Shown here: positions 28,199-39,250 of the stretch, piece after piece
Layout: each line of letters begins with the position of its first letter
How positions within the stretch are numbered: position 1 is the first letter of the stretch
Source: Streptomyces sp. NBC_01478
GTDB taxonomy: Bacteria; Actinomycetota; Actinomycetes; Streptomycetales; Streptomycetaceae
Direction: 5' to 3'
Length of the DNA stretch: 64,000 nt
NCBI RefSeq assembly: GCF_036227225.1
Contig: NZ_CP109444.1
Coordinates: 620,001-684,000 of the forward strand
Notes under the pieces: generated by a model
What the model was told of the DNA's origin: nothing
The model's database searches: none
Seen by the model: the letters and a program-made list of their open reading frames with translations, nothing else
Program-made: the position numbers and the translations under genes

Positions 28199-31100
28199 TC
28201 AGCCGCACGTCACGGTGATCGGCGCGTGCACGCTCCGCGGGGGCAGCGTGACGGTCAGGGTGCGGGTCGTGCTGTCGAAGTGGTAGGCGTGCGGGGAGAG
28301 TTGGGTCCCTCCCACGCGGACGGTGTTCGGGGCGGTGACGCCGAGGAAGGAGACGGTCCACTGCCGGTTTCGGACCTGGCCGTGGAACGTTCCGGTCGCG
28401 GGGCCGATCGTCAGAGTGTGCCGGGAGTTGGTCTCCCGGTACCGGATCTTCGTGGTGGCGGTGTGGCCGCGCCCTGCGCTGGTTCCGTCGTCCTCGTAGA
28501 GGGAGGAGGAGCCGGAGGCGCCCGCGGCGACGGTGAGCGTGACCTTGGTCAGTGGGGCCTTGTCGTTGCTCGTGACGTTGCTCGTGCGGGTCGGGATGAC
28601 CGCGCCCGCTCTGACGAACACAGGCATGGTGTCGAGGCCGTCGGTGATGTTCTGGGTGGTGCCGCCCGCGTAGGTCTGCCCGGTGAAGTAGTCGGTCCAC
28701 CGGCTGCCGGGCGGGAACCACACCGAGGTCGTCGCCGTGGCACCGGGTGTCGTGACGGGGGCGACCAGCAGGTCGGAGCCGTAGAAGTACTCGCTGCCCG
28801 AAGTGGCGTACGCCTGGGGCTCGTTGGGGTATTCGAGGTACATCGGGCGGGTGACCGGAACGCCGGTCGTGCTCGCCTGCTGTGCGAGTGAGTAGGTGTA
28901 CGGCACCAGGTTCTCGCGGAGGTTGAGGAACTTGTCCGCGGAGGCGCGGGCCGCGGTGCCGTACTGCCAGGGCAGCCGGTCGCTGTGGTTGCTGTGCAGC
29001 CGGTCGATGGGCTGGAAGGTGCCCAGTTGGACCCAGCGCGCGTACATGTCGTCAGGGAGTTTGTGCGTGGTGCGGGTCGTGCCGTCGGCGGTGTAGGTCT
29101 CCGAACCGGTCAGGTTCGTGGTGTCGTTGTGGCCGCCGATGTCGTGGCTGATCGCCGACAGGCCGGTGGCGGCCGCTTCACCCGGTGTGTAGCCGACCTC
29201 CGCCTTCAGGGTGCCCCAGGTGGAGGAGGTGTCGCCGGTGAAGTGGACGGTGGTGCGCTTGTCGGCCCACGGTCCGGTGGGCATCGCCTGTTGGCCGCTG
29301 TAGCCGCCGGCCTGGAGGGAGCCGTAGGCGCGGGAGACGACGAATCCGCGGCCGATGGTCTTGTCGGCGTCCGTGGCGTACTGCTGGTTGATCCACGCGT
29401 CGGGAGTGACGCCGGGCAGCGAGGACTGCGAGTTGTCGCAGCACCAGTCCGGCCACCAGAAGTCGTTGCCCTGCTGGTCCATGGTCCGATGCAGGTCCAT
29501 GTACGCCTTGAGCTGGTCGGGGTCGCCCCAGTCGAAGGTGTAGCAGTCCCCCGGGCCGCTGCTCGCGGCGGGGGCACAACCACCCTTGCGGAGTTTGCCC
29601 TTGGCGGTGGACTGGGCCTGGGCGAACTGCGGGTCGCCGCTGAGGATGCTCGGGTGGACGTTGAGCGTGTTGTGCAGGCCCTGGGCGGCGGACCAGTCGA
29701 AGAACCCCTTCGGATCAGGGAACTTGGACGTGTCGATCTCCCAACCGCTCCAGGTGTTGGGCGACTTGAAGTCGGTGTCGGTCACCAGGACGTCCAGGGG
29801 TACGCCCTCGGCCCGGAAGGCGGGCAGGATCGTGTTCTCGTAGTCGGCGGCGGTTCGGTCGATGTACTCCGAGTACCAGACGCCGTAAGCCCATTGAGGA
29901 AGCAGTTGGGGCGGGCCGGTGAGGGTGGCCAGGTCGGTCAGGGCCTGCTTGTAGTCGTGGCCGTAGCCGAAGACATAGCCGTCCTGGTACGGCGCGCCGC
30001 CGTGGGACGGGCGTTGGGCGACTTGGCGGGTGCCGGTGTCGTAGAGGGCCGAGGCCGTGTCGTCGAGCAGGTACCAGCCGTCCTTGTACAGCAGGCCCGG
30101 TGTGGTGGCCGGCGTGCCGTTGTCCCCGTTGAAGCCGTCGAGGCTGCGGCGGTAGCCGCCGAGCGCCGAGTGCGGTTGCGGGGGCGGGGAGTCGGCCGCG
30201 GTGACGGAGACCGTGTCGAGGTTGACGTGGCAGCTCGCGGTGTCCGGGCAGCCGACGGAGATGTCGTTGGCTCCGGCCTTGAGGATGACGGGGACCGAGG
30301 CGGTCCTCCAGGTGTCCCAGTCGCCGGTGACGGGCAGGGACAGGGTCTGCGTGGTGCCACCGGAGGACACCGCGGCCGTACGGGTCTGGTAACGGCCGTC
30401 GCTGCCGGTCGCGTTGGCGTAGCGGACCTGCAACGCGTAGGTGCCGTCCGCCGGTACGCCGGCCACGTGGGTCAACAGGCCTGCTCCCTGGTTCAGTTCG
30501 GCGACGAAGCCGCTGCCGGAGTAGCCGGCGTGGTCGGTGGCCGTGATCGCCGAGCCCGAGCCGCGGTCGGCCTCGGCCTCGCAGTTCACGCCGAACCCGC
30601 AGGCCGTGATCGCGGTCGTGGACGTCAGCGGAAAGCCGCCGTCCTGGTCGACCAGGGCGACGCTGTCGATGTTGACGTCGCCGGAGTCCGCGGCGGTCCT
30701 CGTCAGCGTGATGGTGTGGTGTCCGGCGCCGAGTTGTACCGCGCTGCCCGCCAGGCCCCAGGTGTTCCAGTTCGCGGTGACGGGCAGGCTCACCGTTCGG
30801 CTCGCTCCGCCGTCGACGGACAAGGTGAGGGTGCGTGTCGCGTTCTGGCCGTCGCCGCCGAGGGAGTTGGCGTAGCGCGCGTCGAACCGGTAGGTCCCCG
30901 ACGTGGGGACGTCGACGTCGGCCGACAGGGAGTTGCCCGTCCCCTCGAAGCCGGCCAGGAATCCGGAGCCGGTGTAACCGGTGTGGTCCGAGGCGACTCC
31001 GGGCCCGCTGTGCGGCAGTTGCTCGGCCTCGCACAGGGCGCCGAGGGCGCACGTGAGCCGCTGCCACGGCGCCGCGTCGACCGGCGACCCGCCGGCCGAC

Positions 31101-31498
31101 AGCCGCACGGAGAGGTTCTGCGCGTCGAAGGGCCCGGAACCCTCCTGGTACCGCAGGGTGAGCGCGCTGGTGCTGATGGTCAGCCAGCCGTCGGACGTGC
31201 TGGAGGTGTACGAGGTCGGCGCGAACGCGGTGCGGCCGATCGCGTTGAACGTCGCGCTGTCGGCGAACTTCCCGTCCTGCGCGTACTCGGTGCGTATGAG
31301 GGTCGGGGACAGGATCTGGAAGCGTGCGCTGCCGGACGTCACCGACGCGGTGCGGTGGTTCGTCGGTGCGTCCGCCGACGCCTCTGCGGTACCGGTCAGC
31401 ATCGTCGCCGCCAGGCTGCTCACCAGGGCGATGGCGGTGAGACGTCTTCGCGGGAAGCGCGTCGCGCGTAACGCTGGTCTTCTTCTCATGGACATCAT
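28199..31498 (-). CDS. Secreted GH31 glycosidase with two inserted CBM35-like modules
   Basis: The 1099-residue secreted enzyme has a signal peptide (to about AEASA, residue ~41) and an N-terminal beta-sandwich (~45-150) interrupted by two carbohydrate-binding modules (~150-285 and ~300-440, each opening CEAE and containing GYxGSGF). A GH31 TIM barrel (~480-880) and C-terminal beta domains follow. The probable nucleophile is D684 in WWPDWCC and acid/base D786 in ISHDIGGHN. The GH31 family cleaves alpha-glucosides, alpha-xylosides or alpha-galactosides; specificity is unclear. The ATG at 31498 follows GGACGGAG. Confidence 0.88.
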   Translation of the reverse strand: MMSMRRRPALRATRFPRRRLTAIALVSSLAATMLTGTAEASADAPTNHRTASVTSGSARFQILSPTLIRTEYAQDGKFADSATFNAIGRTAFAPTSYTSSTSDGWLTISTSALTLRYQEGSGPFDAQNLSVRLSAGGSPVDAAPWQRLTCALGALCEAEQLPHSGPGVASDHTGYTGSGFLAGFEGTGNSLSADVDVPTSGTYRFDARYANSLGGDGQNATRTLTLSVDGGASRTVSLPVTANWNTWGLAGSAVQLGAGHHTITLTRTAADSGDVNIDSVALVDQDGGFPLTSTTAITACGFGVNCEAEADRGSGSAITATDHAGYSGSGFVAELNQGAGLLTHVAGVPADGTYALQVRYANATGSDGRYQTRTAAVSSGGTTQTLSLPVTGDWDTWRTASVPVILKAGANDISVGCPDTASCHVNLDTVSVTAADSPPPQPHSALGGYRRSLDGFNGDNGTPATTPGLLYKDGWYLLDDTASALYDTGTRQVAQRPSHGGAPYQDGYVFGYGHDYKQALTDLATLTGPPQLLPQWAYGVWYSEYIDRTAADYENTILPAFRAEGVPLDVLVTDTDFKSPNTWSGWEIDTSKFPDPKGFFDWSAAQGLHNTLNVHPSILSGDPQFAQAQSTAKGKLRKGGCAPAASSGPGDCYTFDWGDPDQLKAYMDLHRTMDQQGNDFWWPDWCCDNSQSSLPGVTPDAWINQQYATDADKTIGRGFVVSRAYGSLQAGGYSGQQAMPTGPWADKRTTVHFTGDTSSTWGTLKAEVGYTPGEAAATGLSAISHDIGGHNDTTNLTGSETYTADGTTRTTHKLPDDMYARWVQLGTFQPIDRLHSNHSDRLPWQYGTAARASADKFLNLRENLVPYTYSLAQQASTTGVPVTRPMYLEYPNEPQAYATSGSEYFYGSDLLVAPVTTPGATATTSVWFPPGSRWTDYFTGQTYAGGTTQNITDGLDTMPVFVRAGAVIPTRTSNVTSNDKAPLTKVTLTVAAGASGSSSLYEDDGTSAGRGHTATTKIRYRETNSRHTLTIGPATGTFHGQVRNRQWTVSFLGVTAPNTVRVGGTQLSPHAYHFDSTTRTLTVTLPPRSVHAPITVTCG

Positions 31499-31951
31499 GG
31501 ACAGCTCCGTCCTGAAGCGGGCCTGCGGGGCCCGTGGTGAAGGTGTGCCGGGTCCCGTTCACGCCTGGTGGAATGTGGCGCCATCCGACATCGTTGTCAA
31601 GCCCCGCCGTCGACGCCCTCGGCGCAGGCGTACCTCAGGTGCGGGGTCCACCCCGGTGCACTGCTCGGCCGTTCGGGACAGCCCGGCGGGACAGCGCTCA
31701 CCTCAGCCTTGCGACGAGGTTTTCGTCAGGCTTTCCGGGCGCTCGGCGACGCGGGTCTGGAGGAGCAGGCGGGCAACGGCGGTCACGAGATCCGCACCTG
31801 GCTGATCGGGCACGCGGTGGTACGGGCACCCTTGGTGCGGACCGCGTACGAACCCGTCCCGGAATGGATCACCGGGATGGGCCTCGGCGCGACCTTCGAA
31901 GTCCGCCGACGAGGCAACCCAGGAAAGAGGGCTCTCTTCATGAGAGTTGAC
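31499..31951. other. Intergenic upstream of the cupin gene
   Basis: About 450 bp divergent spacer. An open plus-strand frame (31568 onward) continues into the cupin gene but has no ribosome-binding site or recognisable homology before 32033. No other gene is seen. Confidence 0.5.
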
Positions 31952-31980
31952 TTGCACGAAAGGCTCCGACCGCCTATCTT
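31952..31980 (+). promoter_or_regulatory. Candidate promoter for the cupin/hydrolase operon
   Basis: TTGCAC (31952-31957) and TATCTT (31975-31980) are 17 bp apart, a good sigma-70-type arrangement 53 bp before the cupin start. Two 17-bp near-identical direct repeats, TCTTCATGAGAGTTGAC (31935-31951) and TCTTCGTGAGAGTCAAC (31977-31993), flank the -35 and overlap the -10/+1 region, a layout suggesting regulator binding. Confidence 0.6.
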
Positions 31981-32032
31981 CGTGAGAGTCAACACCAACG
32001 AAGACAGCAACCTCTCCCCTCTGGAGGGTCAG

Positions 32033-32491
32033 ATGACGGACGTCTCAGTGGTCGGCCCGGACGACGGTGAGTCGATCCAGCTCGGCCCGACCAGGATGCG
32101 GATCCTCGAAGACGGCAGCACGACCGGGCATCGCCTGGGTGTCGGGGAGATCACCCTGGCCCCGCACACCGACGGCCCGCCGCAGCACCGGCACGCCCGG
32201 CACGACGAGGGCTTCTACGTCGTGTCCGGCGCGGCCCGGTTCACCGTCGGCGAGACCGTGCACGACGCACCCGCCGGAACGCTGGTCATGATCCCGCCCG
32301 GCGCTCCGCACACGTTCGCCAACCCGACCGACGGCACCACGGTCCTGCTCAACACCTTCACCCCGGACCTGTATGTCAACTACTTCCGGGACCTGCGCGA
32401 CATGATCGCCGACGGCAGCCCGCTCACCCCCGAAGCGACGATCGAGGCGATGAGCCGGTACTCCACCGAACCGGCCACCGACTTCGCCTGA
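32033..32491 (+). CDS. Cupin-domain protein
   Basis: The 152-residue single-domain cupin has motif 1 as PQHRHARHDEGFYVV (His-His-Glu metal ligands) and motif 2 as PGAPHTFANP (His). It could be a small metal-dependent oxygenase/isomerase or a ligand-binding protein. ATG 32033 follows GGAGGG (32023-32028) and starts where cupin homology starts. It precedes an alpha/beta-hydrolase gene by 31 bp, so the pair is probably one operon. Confidence 0.87.
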   Translation: MTDVSVVGPDDGESIQLGPTRMRILEDGSTTGHRLGVGEITLAPHTDGPPQHRHARHDEGFYVVSGAARFTVGETVHDAPAGTLVMIPPGAPHTFANPTDGTTVLLNTFTPDLYVNYFRDLRDMIADGSPLTPEATIEAMSRYSTEPATDFA

Positions 32492-32522
32492 ACACCCGTA
32501 CCCGCAAGGCAAGGAGAAGGCC

Positions 32523-33392
32523 ATGGCAAGCACCACTCAGTACACCGTCGGCGTCGACGGAGTCGGCCCGGTCGAGGTGTCGGTGGCCGCATACGGGTCC
32601 GGGCGGCCGTTGCTGCTGCTGCACGGCGGGGCAGGACCGCAGTCGGTGACGGGGTTCGCCGAGAAGCTCGCCGCCGCTCACGACGTCCGGGTGCTGGTCC
32701 CGACCCACCCGGGCTTCGGCGGCACGGTACGACCCGAGGCACTGACCTCCGTGTCCGGCCTCGCCGCGCTCTACGACGCGCTGCTCGACCATCTGGACCT
32801 GACGGACGTGACCGTCATCGGCAATTCGATAGGCGGCTGGATCACCGCCGAGATCGCCCTGCTGAAGTCGCCGCGCGTCAGCGGCATCGTGCTGATCGAC
32901 GCGGTCGGGATCGAGGTACCCGGCCACCCGGTGGCCGACTTCTTCTCCCTGACCATGGATCAGGTCTTCGAGCTCAGCTTCCACCATCCCGATCCCTTCC
33001 GTATCGACCCCACGACCCTGCCGCCCGCGGCGCAGGCCGTCGCCGCGGGCAACCGGACCGCGATCGAGGTGTACGCGGGCTCCGCCATGGCCGACGCGAC
33101 CCTCGTCGAGCGGCTCGGCTCCCTGGACGTCCCCACCCTCGTGCTGTGGGGCGAGAGCGACGGGATCGTCGACGTCGACTACGGGCGTGCCTACGCCGCC
33201 GCGATCCCCACGGCCCGCTTCCGACCGCTCCCCGAGACCGGCCACTCCCCGCAGATGGAGACCCCCGACCAGGTCGTCGACGCGATACGGGACAGCGCCG
33301 ACCTGGGCTTCCAGACCGTCCCCGCGCTCAGCACCGGCGGCTCCGACGGCCCGTCCGGCGCGACGAACTCCCCGTCAGCCAGCCGCAGTTGA
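32523..33392 (+). CDS. Alpha/beta-hydrolase
   Basis: The 289-residue cytoplasmic hydrolase has LLLLHGGAGP (oxyanion loop), nucleophile elbow IGNSIGGW (Ser), the acid in VLWGESDGIVD and catalytic His in ETGHSPQME. The Gly-rich tail is not conserved. Substrate unknown. It is co-transcribed with the cupin gene. A 12-bp-stem hairpin follows at 33517-33557. Confidence 0.88.
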   Translation: MASTTQYTVGVDGVGPVEVSVAAYGSGRPLLLLHGGAGPQSVTGFAEKLAAAHDVRVLVPTHPGFGGTVRPEALTSVSGLAALYDALLDHLDLTDVTVIGNSIGGWITAEIALLKSPRVSGIVLIDAVGIEVPGHPVADFFSLTMDQVFELSFHHPDPFRIDPTTLPPAAQAVAAGNRTAIEVYAGSAMADATLVERLGSLDVPTLVLWGESDGIVDVDYGRAYAAAIPTARFRPLPETGHSPQMETPDQVVDAIRDSADLGFQTVPALSTGGSDGPSGATNSPSASRS

Positions 33393-33516
33393 CGACCGGG
33401 GCGACATCCACGTCAAAGCCCGACGACGCCTAGCCCGACGACCGCCACGAGGGGGACTGATTCTGGCGGTCTGCTGCCTGAGCCTGCCAATGGCGGGCGG
33501 ACAGAGCGACTTCGCG

Positions 33517-33557
33517 CCGGTACGGCGGAGACCTCGGACAGGTCGCCGCCGTACCGG
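33517..33557. terminator. Bidirectional hairpin terminator
   Basis: CCGGTACGGCGG (33517-33528) and its exact complement (33546-33557) form a 12-bp stem with a 17-base loop between the convergent hydrolase and cysteine desulfurase genes. It could end transcription from both sides. Confidence 0.7.
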
Positions 33558-33579
33558 TTGTTCAGGAGGTGCGTGCGAC

Positions 33580-35646
<2,067 letters not shown>

Positions 35647-35648
35647 GG

Positions 35649-36587
35649 TTACCGGTAACTCGGCGCGTAGTCATGGAACTTGTCGACCTCGACGTCGTCG
35701 AGCACGGCGAGGGCGTCGTCGGTGAGGACCGCGAGCGAGCAGTACAGGGAGATCAGGTAGGAGGCGATGGCGCTGCGGTCGATCTGCATGAAGCGCACCG
35801 ACAGGCCCATCCCCTGCTCGCCCGAGAGGCCGGGCTGGAACAGTCCGACCACGCCCTGGCGCGACTCGCCGGTGCGCAGCAGGATGAACTTCGTCCGGCC
35901 GTTCTCCAGCGGGACCTTGTCCGACGGGACGATCGGCAGACCGCGCCAGGTCAGGAACTGCGAGCCGAACATGCTCACCGTGGCCGGCGGTACGCCTCGC
36001 CGGGTGCACTCCCTGCCGAACGCGGCGATCCCCTCGGGGTGGGTGAGGAAGAAGGCCGGCTGCTTCCACACCTTCGTGATGAGGGCGTCCAGGTCGTCCG
36101 GCGTCGGCGGCCCCGTCATCGTGGAGATCCGCTGGGTGTCCGCCGCGCTGGCCAGCATCCCGTACTCGGGGCTGTTGATCAGCTCGCCCTCCTGATGCTC
36201 CTTCACCGCCTCGATGGTCAGCCGCAGTTGCTGTGCGGTCTGGTTGTGCGGGCTGGAGTAGAGGTCGGAGATGCGGGTGTGCAGGTCCAGGACCGTCTGG
36301 ACGGCCTTGAGCCGGTACTCCCGGGGCTCCCGCTCGTAGTCGACGAAGGTGTCCGGCAGCGGGGACTCGTCGTAGTTGTCGCACTCGATGCGCACCGACT
36401 CGGGGTGAACAACCTTGTTCACCCGGTAGATGCCTGCCTCGACCGGGACCCAGGACATCAGATGCACCAGCCAGCGAGGCGTGATGGAGCTCATCTGAGG
36501 AACGGTCTTGGTGGCGTTCGCGAGGGTTCGCGCCGCGCTGTCGCTCACCGACATCGAGCGCGACGGCGGATTCACAGCCGTGGTCAT
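35649..36587 (-). CDS. Family 2A encapsulin shell protein (SrpI-like)
   Basis: The 312-residue protein matches SrpI-type encapsulins (SDSAARTLANATKTVPQM, TPRWLVHLMSWVPVEAG, FLTHPEGIAAFGRECTRRG, GLSVRFMQIDRSAIASYLIS), which fold like the HK97 phage capsid and assemble into nanocompartments. It has no cyclic-nucleotide-binding insertion, so it is family 2A rather than 2B. ATG 36587 has GGAG 7 bases upstream; an earlier in-frame ATG at 36719 lacks homology. It is followed by the desulfurase cargo gene and divergent to a LysR gene. Family 2A systems have been linked to sulfur storage. Confidence 0.93.
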   Translation of the reverse strand: MTTAVNPPSRSMSVSDSAARTLANATKTVPQMSSITPRWLVHLMSWVPVEAGIYRVNKVVHPESVRIECDNYDESPLPDTFVDYEREPREYRLKAVQTVLDLHTRISDLYSSPHNQTAQQLRLTIEAVKEHQEGELINSPEYGMLASAADTQRISTMTGPPTPDDLDALITKVWKQPAFFLTHPEGIAAFGRECTRRGVPPATVSMFGSQFLTWRGLPIVPSDKVPLENGRTKFILLRTGESRQGVVGLFQPGLSGEQGMGLSVRFMQIDRSAIASYLISLYCSLAVLTDDALAVLDDVEVDKFHDYAPSYR

Positions 36588-36763
36588 GCGACATCTCCTT
36601 TCCGCGCCCGGAGGCCGGGCACGCGTGACGGGGTGAGATCGCCGACGAGAATGTGTGCGGCCGAGATCTCTCGCCCCCACTATCGATTCACCGTCGCAGT
36701 AGGTCCGGTAATGGTCCAATGCGTGTTTTCGAGGCTGTCATCCATGCGGTCTATGATTCACAA

Positions 36764-37666
36764 ATGATCGACTTGAGTCGGTTGCGTGTCCTGGTCGCCG
36801 TCGCCCGTGAGGGTTCGATCACGGCTGCCGCCGAGGCGCTGCACTACGCGCAGCCGTCGGTGAGCCATCAACTCGCCAAACTCGAGGCCGAGGTCGGCAT
36901 GCCGCTGTTGCAGCGGATGGGGCGCGGTATCCGCCTCACCGAGGCCGGCCGGCTGCTCGTGGACCGTGCCGAGTCGATCCTCGCGCAGGTCGAGTCGGTG
37001 CACGCCGAACTGGACGAACTGGCCGGGCTGCGCACCGGCCGGGTCCGGCTGGCCGCCTTTCCCTCGGCGCTGGCCACTCTGGTGCCGCTCGCCGCCGCGC
37101 TCGTCTCCGACCGGTACCCCGGTATCGAGATGACCTTGCGGGAGGCCGAGCCACCGGACGCGCTGGGCGCCCTGCGCAACAACGACGTCGACGTGGCGCT
37201 GATCTTCGAGCACGGCGATCCGCCCCAGCGCGATCGCCGCGACACCACCATGACGCCGCTGCTCGACGAGCCGCTGTACGTGGTCACACCGGCGGACCGC
37301 GCCTGGCACGGCCCCCCGACCGATCTGGCCACCTATGCCGACACCCGCTGGATCGCCGGCTGCGAGCGCTGCCGCGAGCATCTCGTCGCGGCCTGCGGCC
37401 GGGCCGGCTTCTCGCCGATCGTCGAGTTCGAGACCGATGACTACGTCGCCGTGCAGGCGCTGGTGGCGGCCGGACTCGGCGTGAGCCTGCTGCCCGGCCT
37501 CACCCTCCTCGCCAACAGACACCCCGGTGTACGGCTCCACCGCATCGCCGGCATGCGCAGACAGGTCGTGGCCGCGGTCCACGGCAAGCCGCCGGCGTCC
37601 CAACCCGCACAGGTGCTCCTCGACGCACTCGCCGCGACCGTCTCCGAACCGGAGTGGCCGTCCTGA
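36764..37666 (+). CDS. LysR-family transcriptional regulator
   Basis: The 300-residue protein opens with the LysR helix-turn-helix (MIDLSRLRVLVAVAREGS, AAAEALHYAQPSVSHQLAKLE) and has a two-lobe effector domain (~90-295). It is divergent to the encapsulin-desulfurase operon with a 176-bp spacer, so it is the likely regulator; the inducer might be a sulfur metabolite such as O-acetylserine, as for other sulfur LysRs, but this is inference. ATG 36764 begins the fold. Confidence 0.9.
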   Translation: MIDLSRLRVLVAVAREGSITAAAEALHYAQPSVSHQLAKLEAEVGMPLLQRMGRGIRLTEAGRLLVDRAESILAQVESVHAELDELAGLRTGRVRLAAFPSALATLVPLAAALVSDRYPGIEMTLREAEPPDALGALRNNDVDVALIFEHGDPPQRDRRDTTMTPLLDEPLYVVTPADRAWHGPPTDLATYADTRWIAGCERCREHLVAACGRAGFSPIVEFETDDYVAVQALVAAGLGVSLLPGLTLLANRHPGVRLHRIAGMRRQVVAAVHGKPPASQPAQVLLDALAATVSEPEWPS

Positions 37667-37684
37667 CGGCACCGTCTCCGGTTC

Positions 37685-37847
37685 TCACCGTTCTTGCGGG
37701 CTCCGGTCGTCCCGGCGATTCCCTGCGGTCGGAATCGCGGCTGCGGAGGGTCGGGGTACGGAGGCGGCCCGGCGCAACCTCGACAGCACCAGGGCCACCG
37801 TGAGCAGGCCCGCACAGACGCAGGAGGCCAGCGCGTAGGCGACCCTC
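37685..37847 (-). pseudogene. MFS transporter, C-terminal fragment
   Basis: The frame ending at TGA 37685-37687 reads VAYALASCVCAGLLTVALVLSRLRR, the last membrane helix and basic tail of a major facilitator transporter. Everything before is missing; at about 37847 it meets the truncated dioxygenase gene, in a different frame. Confidence 0.65.
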
Positions 37848-38570
37848 ACCGATGTTGAACACGAAGGCGTCCGGCACCGGTACGGCGTCGATCCAGCCGC
37901 CGTCCTCGCGCTGGACCTGGAGTCCGCCCACCTCGTCCTGCTGCAACAGCGGGAGATACCCGTAGTCCTTGTGCGCGCCCACTCCCTGGTCGGCGTCCTC
38001 GGCGGGGCGCGGCGGACAGTGCACGATCTTCACGTGCACGGCCGCCTCGTCGTCGAACCACTCGTCGAAGTAGCGCTCGTCCTGGCCGAGCGCGGCGGCG
38101 AGGGCGCGCAGGACCTCGCGGCTCACCCGCAGTGCCTCCGCCTGCCAGCGCAGCACTGTGTCCCTCAACTCCGCGAGTGCGGAGGGCCATTGGTTGGGGC
38201 CGACGAGCCGGAGGCAGTCGGGATCCTCCGGTCCGGTGGGGATCGCCTCGCATTCCGGGCCGATGTCGATCTGTTCGCGCCAGTCGGCGCTGCCTGCCGT
38301 GTACTCGGTTCCGGTGCGTGTGTACCCGCGGAACTGGGGCGAGTTGAGGTTCTCGATCTCCAGCCTGGGTTCCACGGGAAGGGCGAAGAAGGCGCGGGCC
38401 GCGTGCAGGATCTCGTCCCGGACGGATGCGGGAACGCCGTGTCCGGTGACATAGAAGAACCCCACTTCGTGGGCCGCGGACCGGAGTTCGGCCAGGAAGG
38501 CGTCGCGGTCGGTGCCGGGATCCCGGAAGCGGGAGATGTCGACGACGGTGAGGGCGGTGGGCTGTGCCAT
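37848..38570 (-). pseudogene. Isopenicillin N synthase-like dioxygenase, 3'-truncated
   Basis: From ATG 38570 about 240 residues match 2-oxoglutarate/Fe(II)-dependent or IPNS-like dioxygenases: VVDISRFRDPG, EVGFFYVTGHGVP, GVGAHKDYGYLPLL (first two iron ligands, HxD) and DAFVFNIGE. The protein then loses homology, and the second-His/Arg region (HRV...RxS) expected after NIGE is absent. The frame runs on to 37500 as non-homologous sequence. Deletion fused it to an MFS fragment. Confidence 0.8.
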
Positions 38571-38976
38571 GGGATTCCTTCGCGGCGGCAGCAGACCCGG
38601 ACACGGCTCTGCGCGCGCCAACGGCCGTACGGGCACGGTCGGTTGACGAGAGAACGGTGGGAAGCGCCGAGAGCGGGCGGGGTGGGGAAAGGGCGGGACC
38701 GCGGTCGTCACACGAAGGTCAACGACAGATCTGGTCGAACTGGTCGGCGCGGCGGCTCACCCAGAACGGGTCGAGCAGCACCGTGTGTGCCTGGCCAGTG
38801 GTCTCCATGAGCGGATCAAAGCACACGCTCGAAGGTGCGTCCACGGTGCGTCCCGACGGGCGAGACGGCGACCGGGACGACCGCGCCGCCTCGGCGGGCT
38901 TCGCCGCCCGCACCGGCGAACGGCCTTGCGGACCCGCCATTGACGTACGACGAAAACGCTCCGTACGATCACGATC
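38571..38976. other. Intergenic upstream of the riboswitch
   Basis: About 400 bp with no intact gene. A minus-strand stretch (38719-38850) ends FDPLMETTGQAHTVLLDPFW...FDQICR, which looks coding-like and could be a short gene tail, but the frame runs antisense through the riboswitch and has no plausible start. Confidence 0.4.
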
Positions 38977-39092
38977 GGCATTGAGTGTCAGCGTCAAGCC
39001 CTGGCTCGCTGACCGGCAACCCTCCGACGCGGTGGGGTGCTCCAGGTGAAAGCCCGGCAGGGTCATCGAGGATCTCTGCAAGCGCGAGGCCC
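38977..39092 (+). ncRNA. SAM-IV riboswitch
   Basis: The sequence follows the actinobacterial SAM-IV aptamer closely: GAGTGTCAGCGTCAAGCC (38983-39000), CGCTGACCGGCAACCCTCC (39007-39025), GCGGTGGGGTGCTCCAGGTG (39029-39048) and a 3' part ending TGCAAGCGCGAGGCC. P1 can form between GGCATT (38977-38982) and AAAGCC, and P2 between GTCAGCG and CGCTGAC. The RNA binds S-adenosylmethionine and normally switches off sulfur genes when SAM is abundant. It points at the leader peptide and ABC operon downstream. Recognition is from memory of the family; a covariance-model search would settle it. Confidence 0.88.
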
Positions 39093-39124
39093 CGTGGCCG
39101 GGGTCGGAGATGTGGAGGACGGTC

Positions 39125-39250
39125 GTGCGACACAGCAGTGACCCGAGCGCCTTCACCACTTCCCTGACAGCCGCGACCGTGTTCTCCCGGTTCTCGCGCC
39201 GCCGCCACATCGATCTGCGGCGCTCCGCCAGTTGTCTGTGTCGCGCCTGA
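39125..39250 (+). CDS. Cysteine-containing leader peptide (putative attenuator)
   Basis: The 41-codon ORF starts at GTG with GGAGG (39114-39118) 6 bases upstream, and ends RRHIDLRRSASCLCRA. The RRHIDL...SxLCR ending is the recurrent signature of Streptomyces putative leader peptides found upstream of sulfur-assimilation genes. Two Cys codons (TGT, TGT) near the end would let ribosome stalling under cysteine shortage alter downstream expression. It lies between the SAM-IV riboswitch and the transporter operon, with a GC-rich hairpin at 39391-39421 as a candidate attenuator. Confidence 0.82.
   Translation: MRHSSDPSAFTTSLTAATVFSRFSRRRHIDLRRSASCLCRA

Noticed and set aside
28985..31471. 828-codon plus-strand frame opposite the GH31 gene
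   Set aside because: Gly/Val/Arg-rich shadow frame; the minus strand has a signal peptide and GH31 catalytic motifs.
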